NCBI GenBank assembly: GCA_964537285.1
Contig: CAZHZT010000006.1
Location: forward strand, 1 to 64,000
Length of the DNA stretch: 64,000 bases
Source of the DNA: CAZHZT01 sp964537285
Lineage (GTDB): Bacteria > Bacteroidota > Bacteroidia > Chitinophagales > Saprospiraceae
Direction: 5' to 3'
The notes beneath the pieces are model-generated. The model saw nothing but the letters and a program-made list of their open reading frames with translations, made no database searches and had not been told where the DNA came from. The position numbers and the translations under genes were made by a program. This document shows positions 24,543 to 34,919 of the stretch, in pieces (position 1 is the first letter of the stretch; each line of letters starts with the position of its first letter).

Positions 24543-25781
24543 ATGAAAGAAATAGGTGTCATAAAGTTTATTGCTGAGGATCAATCGCATGGTTATTTGA
24601 TTCCTTTGAGCGAGTTCGATGGATATTGGGGAAGAGAAAATACTTATGGATTCAATCCGGTAAAGGAAGAACTTCTGGAAAAAGGAGATCTGATTTGTTA
24701 TGAAAAACGTGGGAAAAGTGTTTACTTCTTGGAGCATGGAGGGGAAGTATTACTCGTTCCAGATAAAGGAATATTAGATTTTGTCTACTTATTCGGCATT
24801 GAAGATGGAGCTTATCTGAACAGGTTCTGGGTAAATGATAGCAAGAAACCGGATAGTTCCTGCAAAGCAAGGGTGAAGCGATTAAAAAAGGAAGGGCACA
24901 AGTTTTATCTCAATGATTTTGAAACAATGGAAAGTTCAGATTCCTTCATTGAGGCATGTTTAAATAAGTGTTTTACTGGTTTATGTCAAGTGAGAAACTT
25001 CTCGCGACCAATTTTAAAAGCGATTTCGGCTTACTTCAAACCGGAGCCTGTTTTTATTATTCAACTGTTGCACGAAGCATACAAGGGAGCTGAGTCAGAA
25101 ATACAAGGTGAGCAGCCCAAATTGAATCATCTTGCTGATCTCTTTTTAGAGGAAATGCCTTCTATTAAAGGGAGTTTTTGGTTTGACCTAAATAAATTTT
25201 TTGCTAGAAGAGATGATTTTGGCGTTGAAAAATTTAAAGTAAATTTTCTACTTTTTTTAAAAAGAGAAACACCATACCTGGTTTTTGACCTGGAGATCAG
25301 GAGAGAAGAAATCGTGGAGTTTGCTGCTTTAGGAAATCAGGAAAGTACTGAAATATTGTTTGGGAATTATTCAAAGGATGAATTCGGTGAGAAAGTCATT
25401 GGGCTTTTATCCGGGAGCGAAATACTGATTGGGCATAATATTGAGCAATTTGACCTTCCCAAACTAGAAGGTCAGCTTGGCCTGGACTTTTCGGACAGAG
25501 ATACCTACGACACTTTACTTTGGGAAGTCATTTTGAATCCAAGTGCTCCTTCTTATGCGCTTGATACAGCACATTCAGCGCTAAAAGATGCTGAGAAAAC
25601 GCAGGCTTTGTTTATTAATCAGCTTTGCAGGCTGGTGTGCTGGCAGACTTTTTTGATGCAATTGCTCATTTACTGCCGGAATCTCTCAGGACATTTATAT
25701 CCAATCATCGAGAGAATTATAAAAAAGTTTACCAGCCCTTTAAGGAAGAATTTACAGAACAAGCGGGTGCCTTTTTTATAG
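24543..25781 (+). pseudogene. N-terminal piece of giant exonuclease-RecQ-UvrD protein (DEDD exonuclease part)
   Basis: Real family sequence runs from ATG 24543 to about 25640. After an unassigned N-terminal region, a DnaQ-like 3'-5' exonuclease domain is visible: LVFDLEIRREEIVEFAAL (D-x-E), ILIGHNIEQFDLPKLEG (the second acidic block), TYDTLLWEVI and LDTAHSALKDAEKTQALF (H-x4-D). After INQLCRL the frame becomes nonsense and ends at 25781, while the protein continues in another frame from about 25640. One single-base indel in the segment 25615-25650 explains this. The original gene covered 24543-31276, about 2240 codons. Confidence 0.7.
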
Positions 25782-27817
25782 CACCTCAGGAAGATGGAGT
25801 GGCCATTCGTATGAAGGAAGAACTGCGTAAGGCTTTTTCGTCAACAGATGGGAAGAAAGTGTTGATTTGCAACCCTGAATACTGGCCTGCCCTTCTTGGA
25901 ATGAAAGGGATGCATTTTTCATTCCGGGATTATTCCGAGCTACATTTTATGGTAGATGAGCAAAAGGTGGAGTCGCTATTTCATAAAGAGGGACTACCTT
26001 ATGCCATATTGAAGCGAATAATTGAAAAGGCGGACCAAAACGAGAAGCCTCCCTATTGGATTAACCTCCCTTCATTTATCAGGCAGTTTTTGACGAAAAC
26101 CAGAGGATATCAGCTAAAGGATATGTGTTCCTTACCTTTTGCCAATACCCTTACAAATAATTCTATATTATGTCTTAGCCCAGGAGAATTCATAGAAGAG
26201 CCGGTCGATGAGGGAGAAGTGGTGTTTGTCGATGACCGGACTTTGGAGAATGCTTCCCGAAAAGTACTGGCGCGGTTCAGTCATGAAGAGCTGAAAAAAT
26301 ACTGGGATGACCCCTATTTATGGAAGCAGTTTTCCAGTAGAAGAGGGGTGGTAAAGCTATCCGAGGAAAGCGGGGTGCAACTGATCCATGCCTTTGATCC
26401 GGAGAGGCGATTTCAGCATCACTGGGTTGAGCATACGGGAGGAAGGTCCTATCGTTTATGGGCTGCGATTGGCGCCCGGTTTTTTGAACACTTTTTTCAA
26501 GAAAGGCAGTTTAGGAAAATACCTCTTGAGCAGTTGATCGGGGACCAACGCCTGAGAAATAAGGTTTGTCTTCGCTTCAAGACCCGGCCTGAGTTGGACC
26601 CTAGGAACAGAGTGATCGCCCTTAATCCGGAATCCTCACACCGGGATATCTATTGGACCCTTTTAATCAAAAAAATTCGTGAGTTCAGCCTTCCCGGTCC
26701 TTCTGTCTTATTCGTTCTGGACCCTGAGGAGTTGGAACCTCTAACGGATATATTTAAGGCAAACCTTTTCTTCGTTCCCAAGAATGAATTATCGATTTCC
26801 AGGAAACTGGAGTTGGTTTCCGCAAAGGGAGGCCAGAAGTCTATTGCGATTTTCCCTTTTTCCATGTTCAATGATGTGGTAAAATGGATACCGGAGGGGG
26901 CCTTCACCATTTTCCTTGAGGCCTTACCTCTGGAAGAGAATACCGTTTGGATGTCTAAAGAAGAAAAGCAGGAAGAAGAAGAGGTTCTCGATAATGATAT
27001 GGAAGCTTCTGACAGAGATATCGAACTGGAGTCGGATACTTTCCATAAGATACAAAGCTATCTCCCGAACATCCATTTAATGGAATTCCGGCTTAGAAGG
27101 AATAACCCGAACCACAGGCTGATCTTTTTGGACCCCAGATTGCTCGACTATGTATCTATTCGACATAAACTCAACCTTAGGGTCAACTATGTTCCGGAAT
27201 ATTCGGATTTGGACGAATTTGAAAAAGATCTCGAAATAAGCCGGAATCTTCTTGCGTCTTCGGAGGATCGGGGGGAGATAAATACAGAAGAAGTAATACC
27301 GGTCCTGGAGGAAATATTTATTCAGGGGTATGAATTCCGATCCGATCAACGCGCCTATCTGGAAAGAATCCTGCCGGCAAATGAAAATCTCGTTGTTACT
27401 CTTCCTACCGGCGGTGGAAAATCTGTTTTATTTGAAGCGCCTGCACTTTACCGGGGAGCTATCTATGGAAGGCTGACGCTTATTATTTCCCCGCTCAAGG
27501 CTTTGATGGAGGACCACTTTGATGGTCTGATTCGAAAAGGCTTTTTTGCAAGCATTGATTATATTAATCAGGACAAGGGACTGGAAGTACAGGATATTTA
27601 TCGCAGGGTTGCGGGAGGTGAGATCCTGTTTCTGTACATAACACCGGAACGCTTTAAATCCATGGGCTTCGTGTCAGCGCTTAATCAAAGGTTAAGAGTG
27701 GACGATCAGCTGGAATATGCTGTTTTTGACGAAGCGCACTGCATCTCTCAATGGGGGAATGAGTTCAGGCCAGATTACCACAGAGCTGCGAATGAAATTC
27801 AGATGATTCGGGAGTAG
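25625..27817 (+). pseudogene. Middle piece of giant exonuclease-RecQ-UvrD protein (RecQ N-terminal half)
   Basis: The frame opens near 25640 (VLADFFDAIAHLLPESLR) and runs 700 codons to an in-frame TAG at 27815-27817. Residues up to about 550 are unassigned. RecQ motifs follow: YEFRSDQRAYLERIL (Q-motif region), TLPTGGGKSVLF (Walker A), ISPLKALMEDH, ITPERF, and VFDEAHCISQWGNEFRPDY (DEAH box with the RecQ-specific aromatic loop). After the TAG the same frame goes on as SGLRFPVLLFSATVTEQV, which is helicase motif III. The stop is therefore a point nonsense inside the helicase domain. The TTG at 25625 is not a convincing start. Confidence 0.72.
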
Positions 27818-27838
27818 TCCGGGCTACGTTTCCCCGTT

Positions 27839-30800
27839 TTGTTGTTTTCAGCAACCGTGACGGAGCAGGTGTATGAACATCTTTCCACTTATTATGATCA
27901 ACTGCAAAGAATTGAGGAGTACTCCCACTATAACCCCATACAGGATCATATACAGATCTCCTTTTTAGAATTGGAAGAGCTCAGTTTTATTGATCAGTTG
28001 GTAAGGGATCTAAAACAAGCGTTCAACCCGGAACTTTCCAGGGTTATCGTCTTTGTAAGTTCCCGGAAAAAGACGGAGGCTTTCTCTGACATCTTCAATA
28101 ATGAGCCGGGGCATAACTACCAATCAGCTTATTATCATGCCGGGATGGATGCTGAGCAAAGACAGACTGTTTACGGAAAATACAAAAGCGGGGATATAAC
28201 GGTTTTATTTGCCACCAAAGCTTTTGGGATGGGCATGGATATTCCGAATATTCATTTTCTATATCACTTTGGCCCCTCTAGTAATATTGAAGATTTCTTA
28301 CAGGAAATTGGGAGAGCAGGCCGAAATAAAGAGGCTCGACAAAAAGCGGGCTTTTCAGGCTCCAACCAAATTATTACGAGGTGCTTCTTTTCCGAAGATC
28401 ACTTCCAAAAAATCAGGGATTTGGTTCAAAAGCGCCAAATTGGTTGGGCCGCCATAAAAGAAGTCGAGAAAGAATTAAAGTCGTTTTTTAGGAAATGTGG
28501 GATAAAAGAACCGGATAAAGAAACTCCTTTGCCGGTTCCTCTGGATTTGTTAAATAGCGCGCCTTATTTTTTTGAGGAAAAAAACACTAGCGCTATTTTC
28601 AGGCTTGCGACTTATTGGCTGGAAAAAGCCGGAAGATTCAGGCAACGCTATTATGTTCCTGGCCTTCTTGAATTTTCAGGAGAATATTCCTCAGAAGAAG
28701 AGGTGGAGGGTTCCGAAGAGAAAGCTTTTTTAAAACTATTCCCGAAATATGATCGAAAGGAAGATAGTATTTGGGTGCCAATAAAAGAAATTTATGAGGT
28801 TATCGAAAAAAAGTCTCTGTCCAGAGTTTTTAGCCTCATCATAAAGTTACATAAAAACAATAAGGTTCAGTTGAAGAGGGAGGTTTCGGTCGCCCCCTTC
28901 GATAAACTTCATAAGCGGGAAATTCAGGAATATGGAAAAAGTAAGGATGAGCTGATCATTTTTTCTCTCTTTGCTCTAATTGAATTACTTAGGGATCTGC
29001 TGAAAGAAATACCGATACATTCAAGGAAAGAGTATAGTAAGGAGGATATCGCGAAAAAAGGCGAGAAAGTTTTTGACCAATTCTTTAAAGAGGAGGCTTT
29101 TTCGGTTTTCTGGCAAGATAAAAAGCCTGAAGAACAAGCAGAAAAAAAAGAAAGGTACCGGAAAAAAGAAAAGAAAGACTTTCTGGAAAGAAGAACCTCC
29201 TTCGCCTTTTATATTCTCAACCAGATACCCCTTGTGAAGGCGGAAAATAAAATTGAAAAGGAGGAAAAACAGGTTTATACGGTAGTTTATAAGAATACCA
29301 GTGATGAGGAGGTTAATCGGTTTTTGAATAATTACAAAAAGCAAAGTATCCGGCTTATTCAATTTGTTTCATCCCGGATATTAAGTAATCAGCTCAAATT
29401 TGATCTTTATGATTTTATTCAATCCCTGAATTTCGTCGATATCAGTTTAAGTCGCCTAAGCTTTTTATTCACGACCTGGCAAAGGCTTGGTTATTTCCAA
29501 TTGAAATCGAGCCTGTTACCCATGGCTATTGAGATGTTCCTGCTGGATACAGAAAATCTTGATGAAGAGAAAAATGAAGCAGACCGGAAACAATTGGATG
29601 ACTTTAAAACGACCATAGCCCTTAAAAAACTTCGATTGCTTGTTCTGGAATCCCTTCAGCGTTTACCGCAAGAAAAACATGATGCGTACATTAAAAGCTA
29701 CTTCAAATGTGCTTCTTTTGAGGATATTGTTAATCTGATCAGTGAATACGATAGAGCTGCCGAGCTGGACCAGTTCCGGGAAGAGGCATTAGAAAGGGAA
29801 ATGGCCCTCTTAAATGAAGATCAGCGGAAAATATTTGATTTCTCGCTTGATAAGAATTTATTGGTTAAAGCTGATCCCGGGACAGGAAAAACCCATACAT
29901 TGATTATGCGCGTTGCCAAGTTGATTCAACGCGACCATATTCCACCTGCAAAGATTTTGATCCTGGCCTATAATCGGTCGGTCGTACAGGAGCTAAAATC
30001 CCGATTGAAAAGACTGTTTGATGGCCTGGGATATAGAACCATTACCTATGAATTAAGGGTTTATACATTCCACGGACTGATAAAAACAGTGCTAAATGGC
30101 AGAATAAAGGAAGCAGAAGCTGCTTTCCCGAAGGAAGACCAGTTCAGGGCATGGGAGAAATACTTCATTCAGCTTTCTAAAGAAGAGCCCGGATATATCA
30201 CAAGTGCATTAGGCATGCCTAAATACCTATTCGTGGACGAATTCCAGGATATTACCACCAATCGCCTGGAAATTCTCAAAGCCATTTCAACGAAAGGCCT
30301 TACCAAATTGACGGTAATAGGAGATCCTGTTCAGAGCATCTATGGTTATGAGCGAAAAGATGTTGGAGACCCCATTAATCCCGGCCCTTATTACGAAAAG
30401 TTCAGGGAAGAATTTGAACCAGACGAACTACAACTCACTGTAAACTACCGGTCTTATCAGGAAATCATTGATCATGCCCAGGAAAGGCTAAAGCATCAAC
30501 TGAAAGAATACAAGATGGAGGCGCTAAAGTCCAATAAGGGCAGCAGCCCGGAAGCTGTACAGTTCGTTGACTTGACGCATACTCCAAAGCATTGGGAAGA
30601 TCATGTTTCTGACTTTCTAAATTCAAGCAATCCAGATAGAGAATTAGCTATTTTGTTTCGCACGAATGCCGAGTTGTTTAGGTCATTTGCAAAAATACGC
30701 AAAAAAGAACTGGGAGAAACCAGGATCTACATCCAATCATCAAATGATGAATTCTTTCGAACCCGTGAGCTAAGCTACTTTGTCGATCATTGGAAAGCCA

Positions 30801-31276
30801 GATCTGCTGAAAACATCGACTCAAAGTTGTTGGGGCAATTGATTGCTGAAATCCAGGAGAAGGCAGGAGAAATGGACAATTGGGAGCAAGTTGGGTTGAA
30901 GAAGTTACAGGCACTGCTTTTAGAGTATGGAATGACCCTTCAGGATAATCAAACCATTAGGGATTTAATCGATTATCTGGAAGATTTTTCCAGAAGGGAT
31001 GACGGCGTTCTTTGGAATATTTACGCCAGGCATTTTGATCTCAGTAATGAAAAAAGGATTATCCTTTCGACTATACACAAGGCAAAAGGGCTGGAGTTCG
31101 AATCGGTTTTGATCTTACCTTCTTATCACGTCCTGGAAAATAAAGAAGACGGTTACTTTACTGATCAATGCCTTGAAGAAGAGAGGCTTCTTTTCGTAGC
31201 AGCTACCCGGGCAAAGAGGAAACTGTTTCACTATATATGGAAAAGAGAAAAGGCAATTTTACTTAAGGAGCCCTAA
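27839..31276 (+). pseudogene. C-terminal piece of giant exonuclease-RecQ-UvrD protein (RecQ second half plus UvrD helicase)
   Basis: 1145 codons without further damage. LLFSATVTEQV and VIVFVSSRKKTEAF, then FATKAFGMGMDIPNIHFLYH and FLQEIGRAGRN complete the RecQ core. A long charged helical stretch follows. From about residue 660 a UvrD/Rep superfamily 1 helicase begins: LVKADPGTGKTHTLIMRVAK (Walker A), LILAYNRSVVQELKSRL, YLFVDEFQDITTNRLEIL (DExQD), VIGDPVQSIYGYER, LTVNYRS, STIHKAKGLEFESVLILP and LLFVAATRAKRKLF. Two helicases of opposite families plus an exonuclease in one polypeptide point to a DNA-processing or defence role. It is in the same frame as the piece ending at 27817. Confidence 0.75.
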
Positions 31277-31315
31277 CCAGGAAAGGATGTTACTGGTTGT
31301 CCCATCCAACCAGAT

Positions 31316-31675
31316 ATGAGTAACCTGTTCATTTCGGATTTTGGGAAAAAACATATTCAAGAGTTTATAATGAACGATCTTGAAATCGGGAAAGAGATTT
31401 ATTTAAGTTATGAAAAAGGCTCAAGGAGAATGGTAATTAATGGAATTGAGCTGGGAAAATTGAAGAGTTCAGTTGCAGAACATATCAATGCTGCTTTTGG
31501 GAAAGCAAGCCTGAAAGGTTACTTCATAACAGGAACCTTTAAATATTCCTGTGAAGAGATTCTCGAATATGATAAAAAACATGGAACAAAGTTTTATAAA
31601 AAACTCGATGCTTATACAAAAGGCCAAGGCTTTGTTATGCTACCATTATTCGCGGGTTATGGAGAAAAAGCATAA
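31316..31675 (+). CDS. Hypothetical 119-residue protein
   Basis: Follows the giant helicase gene by 39 nt in the same direction and precedes the PtuA-like ATPase by 66 nt. It is a mixed alpha/beta sequence (LFISDFGKKHIQEFIMND, IELGKLKSSVAEHINAAFGK, GYFITGTFKYSCEEI) with no signal peptide or membrane segment. No family recognised. Position suggests it belongs to the helicase-ATPase operon. The frame is intact with normal codon use for this region. Confidence 0.6.
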   Translation: MSNLFISDFGKKHIQEFIMNDLEIGKEIYLSYEKGSRRMVINGIELGKLKSSVAEHINAAFGKASLKGYFITGTFKYSCEEILEYDKKHGTKFYKKLDAYTKGQGFVMLPLFAGYGEKA

Positions 31676-31741
31676 TAAGAACACCTTTAAAACTTGCAAC
31701 AATCCGTATAAAAAACTATCTTTATCCAAAAGAAATGTTGA

Positions 31742-32947
31742 ATGAAAGCAGACTTGAGCTATAGGATAATCGGATTTGAAATCTGGAATTATAAAGGAAT
31801 AAAAAGAATTTTTATAGAAGAACTGGGCGACCATGTTCCCTGGCTGTTTATTACCGGAAAGAATGCATTTGGAAAAAGCTGTGTGCTGCAAGCCCTGTTT
31901 ACGGGTGTTTTTGGCGAACACGAAAAGCAAAAGGATCGCTCCGCCTTCCATAATGGAGGATTGATTTCTCTTCCGGAGAAGATTCTGGTGAAGTTGAGTA
32001 CAAAAAAGGGCGAGATCACTTTAACTAACGTGTATTCGAATACCTATGGAGAAGAAACACGCCCTTCCATTCCCGTCTGTGCCTATGGATCTTCCAGGTT
32101 GAATTTGCGCAGCGCCGATCTTTCTGATCATTCCGAAAAGCAAAAAAGCCTTCCTTCATACAGCCTCTTTAACCCCGATGGTATCTTGCTGAATATCGAA
32201 GCTGAATTGAAAAACTGGGCCTGTCGAAGTCAAAACCGGAAGCTCAGTGATGATAATCCGGAACTGGCTGGTAAGCTTGCGAGCAAGGTAGAAGAAGTCA
32301 CTAAGGTTCTTCTGAAGCTGATGCCCAATATTGCTCAAATTATCATCGATCCTGAAAAGGATGTTATCTTGTATCAGGAGAAAGACGAGCACGACTTGCC
32401 TTTGGAGGAGTATCGAACGTTTTCGGAATTGGCTTCCGGTAACCAAAGCCTCATTGCAATGGTTGGTGATATGCTGATCCGGCTTTTCGAAATGCAACAA
32501 AATGTTAGTCGCCCGGAGGAATTAGAAGGCATCGTGTTAATTGATGAACTCGATTTGCATCTTCATCCCTCTTGGCAGAAAAAACTGCCGGCACTATTGA
32601 GTGACCTGTTCCCCAAAATACAATTCATCGCTTCTACACATAGCGCTATTCCCTTGCTTGGGGCGCCGGAAAAGAGTGTAATCCTGAAAGTAAACCGGAC
32701 AAAAGAGGAAGGGATAACGCTTGAAAAACTAGAGATTGATATTGCGAATCTCACTCCCAATCAGGTGCTATCTTCTCCGATTTTTGATTTTCATGAATTG
32801 ATTGCTGCTTCCAATGAGGAGGTTGGAAAAGTGCACACTGAAACGAGTTACAGCGATGTACTGTTCCGAAAAGAGCTAAAAAGACGATTACAGTCTTTGG
32901 CTGAAGATGGAGAAGTATATGAAAAAACTGAACCAAGTGAAGATTAA
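31742..32947 (+). CDS. PtuA-like AAA ATPase (second Septu-type locus)
   Basis: 401 residues of the SMC/OLD-like AAA group. Walker A is ITGKNAFGKSCVLQAL (about 37-52); the signature-type segment is ELASGNQSLIAM; Walker B and D-loop are IVLIDELDLHLHPSWQ, then QFIASTHSAIPLLG. The gene is directly followed by an HNH reading frame (32956) in ruins, so this was an ATPase-HNH pair of Septu/retron-effector type. Compared with the PtuA at 13998-15275 it shares the fold and motif order but is not a recent copy. Intact. Confidence 0.75.
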   Translation: MKADLSYRIIGFEIWNYKGIKRIFIEELGDHVPWLFITGKNAFGKSCVLQALFTGVFGEHEKQKDRSAFHNGGLISLPEKILVKLSTKKGEITLTNVYSNTYGEETRPSIPVCAYGSSRLNLRSADLSDHSEKQKSLPSYSLFNPDGILLNIEAELKNWACRSQNRKLSDDNPELAGKLASKVEEVTKVLLKLMPNIAQIIIDPEKDVILYQEKDEHDLPLEEYRTFSELASGNQSLIAMVGDMLIRLFEMQQNVSRPEELEGIVLIDELDLHLHPSWQKKLPALLSDLFPKIQFIASTHSAIPLLGAPEKSVILKVNRTKEEGITLEKLEIDIANLTPNQVLSSPIFDFHELIAASNEEVGKVHTETSYSDVLFRKELKRRLQSLAEDGEVYEKTEPSED

Positions 32948-33758
32948 TAGCAAATATGATTCGTATCGAGAAAGGTCCGGCTCCGGAGATACTGCGTGCT
33001 GACCGTTGTAAAAAAAAATACCCTTCGGAATATTGAGCGAAAAACCTATTCAGGTAAGTTCTATCGAGATCCTTCCATACAGGAAAGACTTGATCAAGTT
33101 CAATTTGGTAAATGCGTATATTGTGAAACCCGTATTCGTTTTGCAACCATCCCGGAAATAGACCATTATGAATAAATGGTTGAGCAAAATAGCCTTTTGA
33201 AAAAGCGGACAGCCCCCCACCTGATAAAGTCTTTAATGAACCTGATATATCGGAGTGAAAACAAAGTTCCGGGAAATATTTTGAACAACAGTTTGAAAAC
33301 CAATCTTCGGAAATGGGGTAGAGGCCTAGAAAGTACCGATGAAAATCAAACCAGTCGTTTTTGTTATAAACACAATAGTTGGAGTTTATTTCGTCTACGG
33401 GATGTAAACAAAGAAGACCATTGATAAGGTCTTGGCTGTGCTCTTCCAATAGTTCAATAATTTCATCGTTTTTTAAGTTGGTTTCTTTGGAGCGATCAAT
33501 GATAATTTGTAGGTAGTTGTAATGATCTACGCCGAATCGGTCCTGGACATCGCGAGTGTACAAAATGTCCATTACTTGGTAGTTCTCCCAGATTATTTCT
33601 TCATAAATGGGTTCATGTTTATAGATTGTTTCTTCATGTTCTCGAATATAATCACAATCTAAAGCGAGTTGTTCGATGCTTTCTCTGAGGGATTCTATAT
33701 CAAGATTATCGGGGGCTCTAAAAGATAAATTGAGCAAGTAAAAATCAAATTGGGTCAT
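32751..33758 (-). pseudogene. Unknown third protein of the DUF262/DUF3696 operon, 3' end replaced
   Basis: 335 codons are open, but only the first about 195 (33758 to about 33175) look native: LLNLSFRAPDNLDIESLRES, WENYQVMDILYTRDVQDRFG, HYNYLQIIIDRSKETNLKND, then LCLHPVDEINSNYCVYNK and FLGLYPISEDWF. The rest is antisense to the HNH remnant and the PtuA-like gene. The start overlaps the stop of the DUF3696 ATPase by 4 nt, so it is translationally coupled to it. The native part is acidic, mostly helical, and of unknown family. The original C-terminus was lost at the junction near 33172-33180. Confidence 0.55.
32956..33174 (+). pseudogene. PtuB-like HNH nuclease, frameshifted and truncated
   Basis: ATG 32956 opens MIRIEKGPAPEILRADRC, the usual start of HNH partners of AAA ATPases. 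An A9 run (33010-33018) shifts the frame: with A8 the protein would continue KKNTLRNIERKTYSGKFYRD. In that frame it runs on through FGKCVYCETRIRFATIPEIDHYE to a TAA at 33173. The first zinc CxxC and the ExxH-like start are there; the second CxxC, Asn and His are gone. At that point the DNA becomes the 3' end of a gene on the other strand, so the tail was lost by a deletion or rearrangement. Confidence 0.65.
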
Positions 33759-34915
33759 TTTTTCATTTGTTTTCTTAGTCTGAATATTTGGGCTATATCT
33801 GCTTGTTGCCGGTCGAAGAAGCCTTTAGGCCATTCGTCCAGATCAGCTTTTTCATTCAGGAAAATACTTTTGATTTCGGGTTGTGGATTATTAATGTCTT
33901 CGGAAGGGCTGAAAAAGTTGATAACTACCTTGTCATGATCGATGGTTTCTTCCAATGCTGCGATACGTATTCCATTGATTACATGTTCGCTATGAGTTTC
34001 TACGACAATATGGATACCTGCTTGCGCCATTTGTGCTAGAAAACGGCCTATTCTTGATTGTCCCGAAGGATGTAAATGCGCTTCCGGGTTTTCGACTATG
34101 AGCATTTCTCCTTTTTTTGCAATTAGGCCAGCTACAATAATTGGCAAGACGTATGAGATGCTGAAGCCAACATTATGAGGGGAAGATCCGCCATATTGAA
34201 CGTAGGAAAGGTTGGCTTCTCTGATTTTCTCTGGATTTATTTCGACACCAGGAATGATATAATTCATCCAAACTTCTACCTGGTTAATAAAGCTTGGGTT
34301 AAACGTATTTCTGAGGTGTCTTTTGGTTTCTTCAACGAAAAACGCTTTGGTCTCTATTGCTGGCCAACTTAGAAGTGAAATAGTTCTCTCTCCCTGCCAA
34401 CCCACATTTCTGGAAAAATCTTTTACTTCGTAAAACGGCCTTGGGCCAAGACGTTCAGCATTTAGATAATGAATATTTTCAGATTCAAGAGGACTGGCGG
34501 GGATTAAATGCCTATATTTGTATAGAGTTGGGTTATTTTCTAACTTTAACTCCATTGAAACTTCTTCTGCTCGAGTATTTGGGTAGAAAATAGCTTGAAT
34601 TTCTCTGTTAACCAGCTCTTGTTTATGGACTTTATCGAAATAGGAATTATGTGAAATAATTATTTCTTCGCTTTCTGCATTTTTGCATAGAATACTTATA
34701 GAATTTCCTAATTCTAAACAAAATTCGCCATTTAGAGGGATGCGATTCATGCTGATTTTATCATTCTCAATAGCGAGCTTTAGCAAGAGAAGACTTTGAA
34801 TTACAGTGGATTTACCCACAGAGTTCCCCCCCGCAAGAACAGTAAGCTGTTCCAGTGGTATTTGGGCTTTCACAAAGCACTTAAGACCTTGAATTTCCAG
34901 ATAATTTGTTTTCAT
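33755..34915 (-). CDS. DUF3696-type AAA ATPase (OLD/SMC-like)
   Basis: 386 residues. Walker A is VLAGGNSVGKSTVIQSLLLL (about 26-45). The central AAA_15/21-like body includes the segment YLNAERLGPRP. Walker B and D-loop read MLIVENPEAHLHPSGQSRIG, then IVVETHSEHVINGIR. The C-terminus FLNEKADLDEWPKGFFD is the DUF3696 signature. Such ATPases are defence-associated relatives of OLD and RecF that sense or act on DNA. It sits 4 nt downstream of a DUF262 gene and overlaps a third gene by 4 nt, so the three are one transcript. Confidence 0.8.
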   Translation of the reverse strand: MKTNYLEIQGLKCFVKAQIPLEQLTVLAGGNSVGKSTVIQSLLLLKLAIENDKISMNRIPLNGEFCLELGNSISILCKNAESEEIIISHNSYFDKVHKQELVNREIQAIFYPNTRAEEVSMELKLENNPTLYKYRHLIPASPLESENIHYLNAERLGPRPFYEVKDFSRNVGWQGERTISLLSWPAIETKAFFVEETKRHLRNTFNPSFINQVEVWMNYIIPGVEINPEKIREANLSYVQYGGSSPHNVGFSISYVLPIIVAGLIAKKGEMLIVENPEAHLHPSGQSRIGRFLAQMAQAGIHIVVETHSEHVINGIRIAALEETIDHDKVVINFFSPSEDINNPQPEIKSIFLNEKADLDEWPKGFFDRQQADIAQIFRLRKQMKK

Positions 34916-34919
34916 TAAG

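Noticed and set aside
32751..33170. The last 140 codons of the minus-strand ORF as a native domain
   Set aside because: They are the exact antisense of an HNH gene remnant and of the ATPase gene end, so they are a read-through artefact of a fusion.
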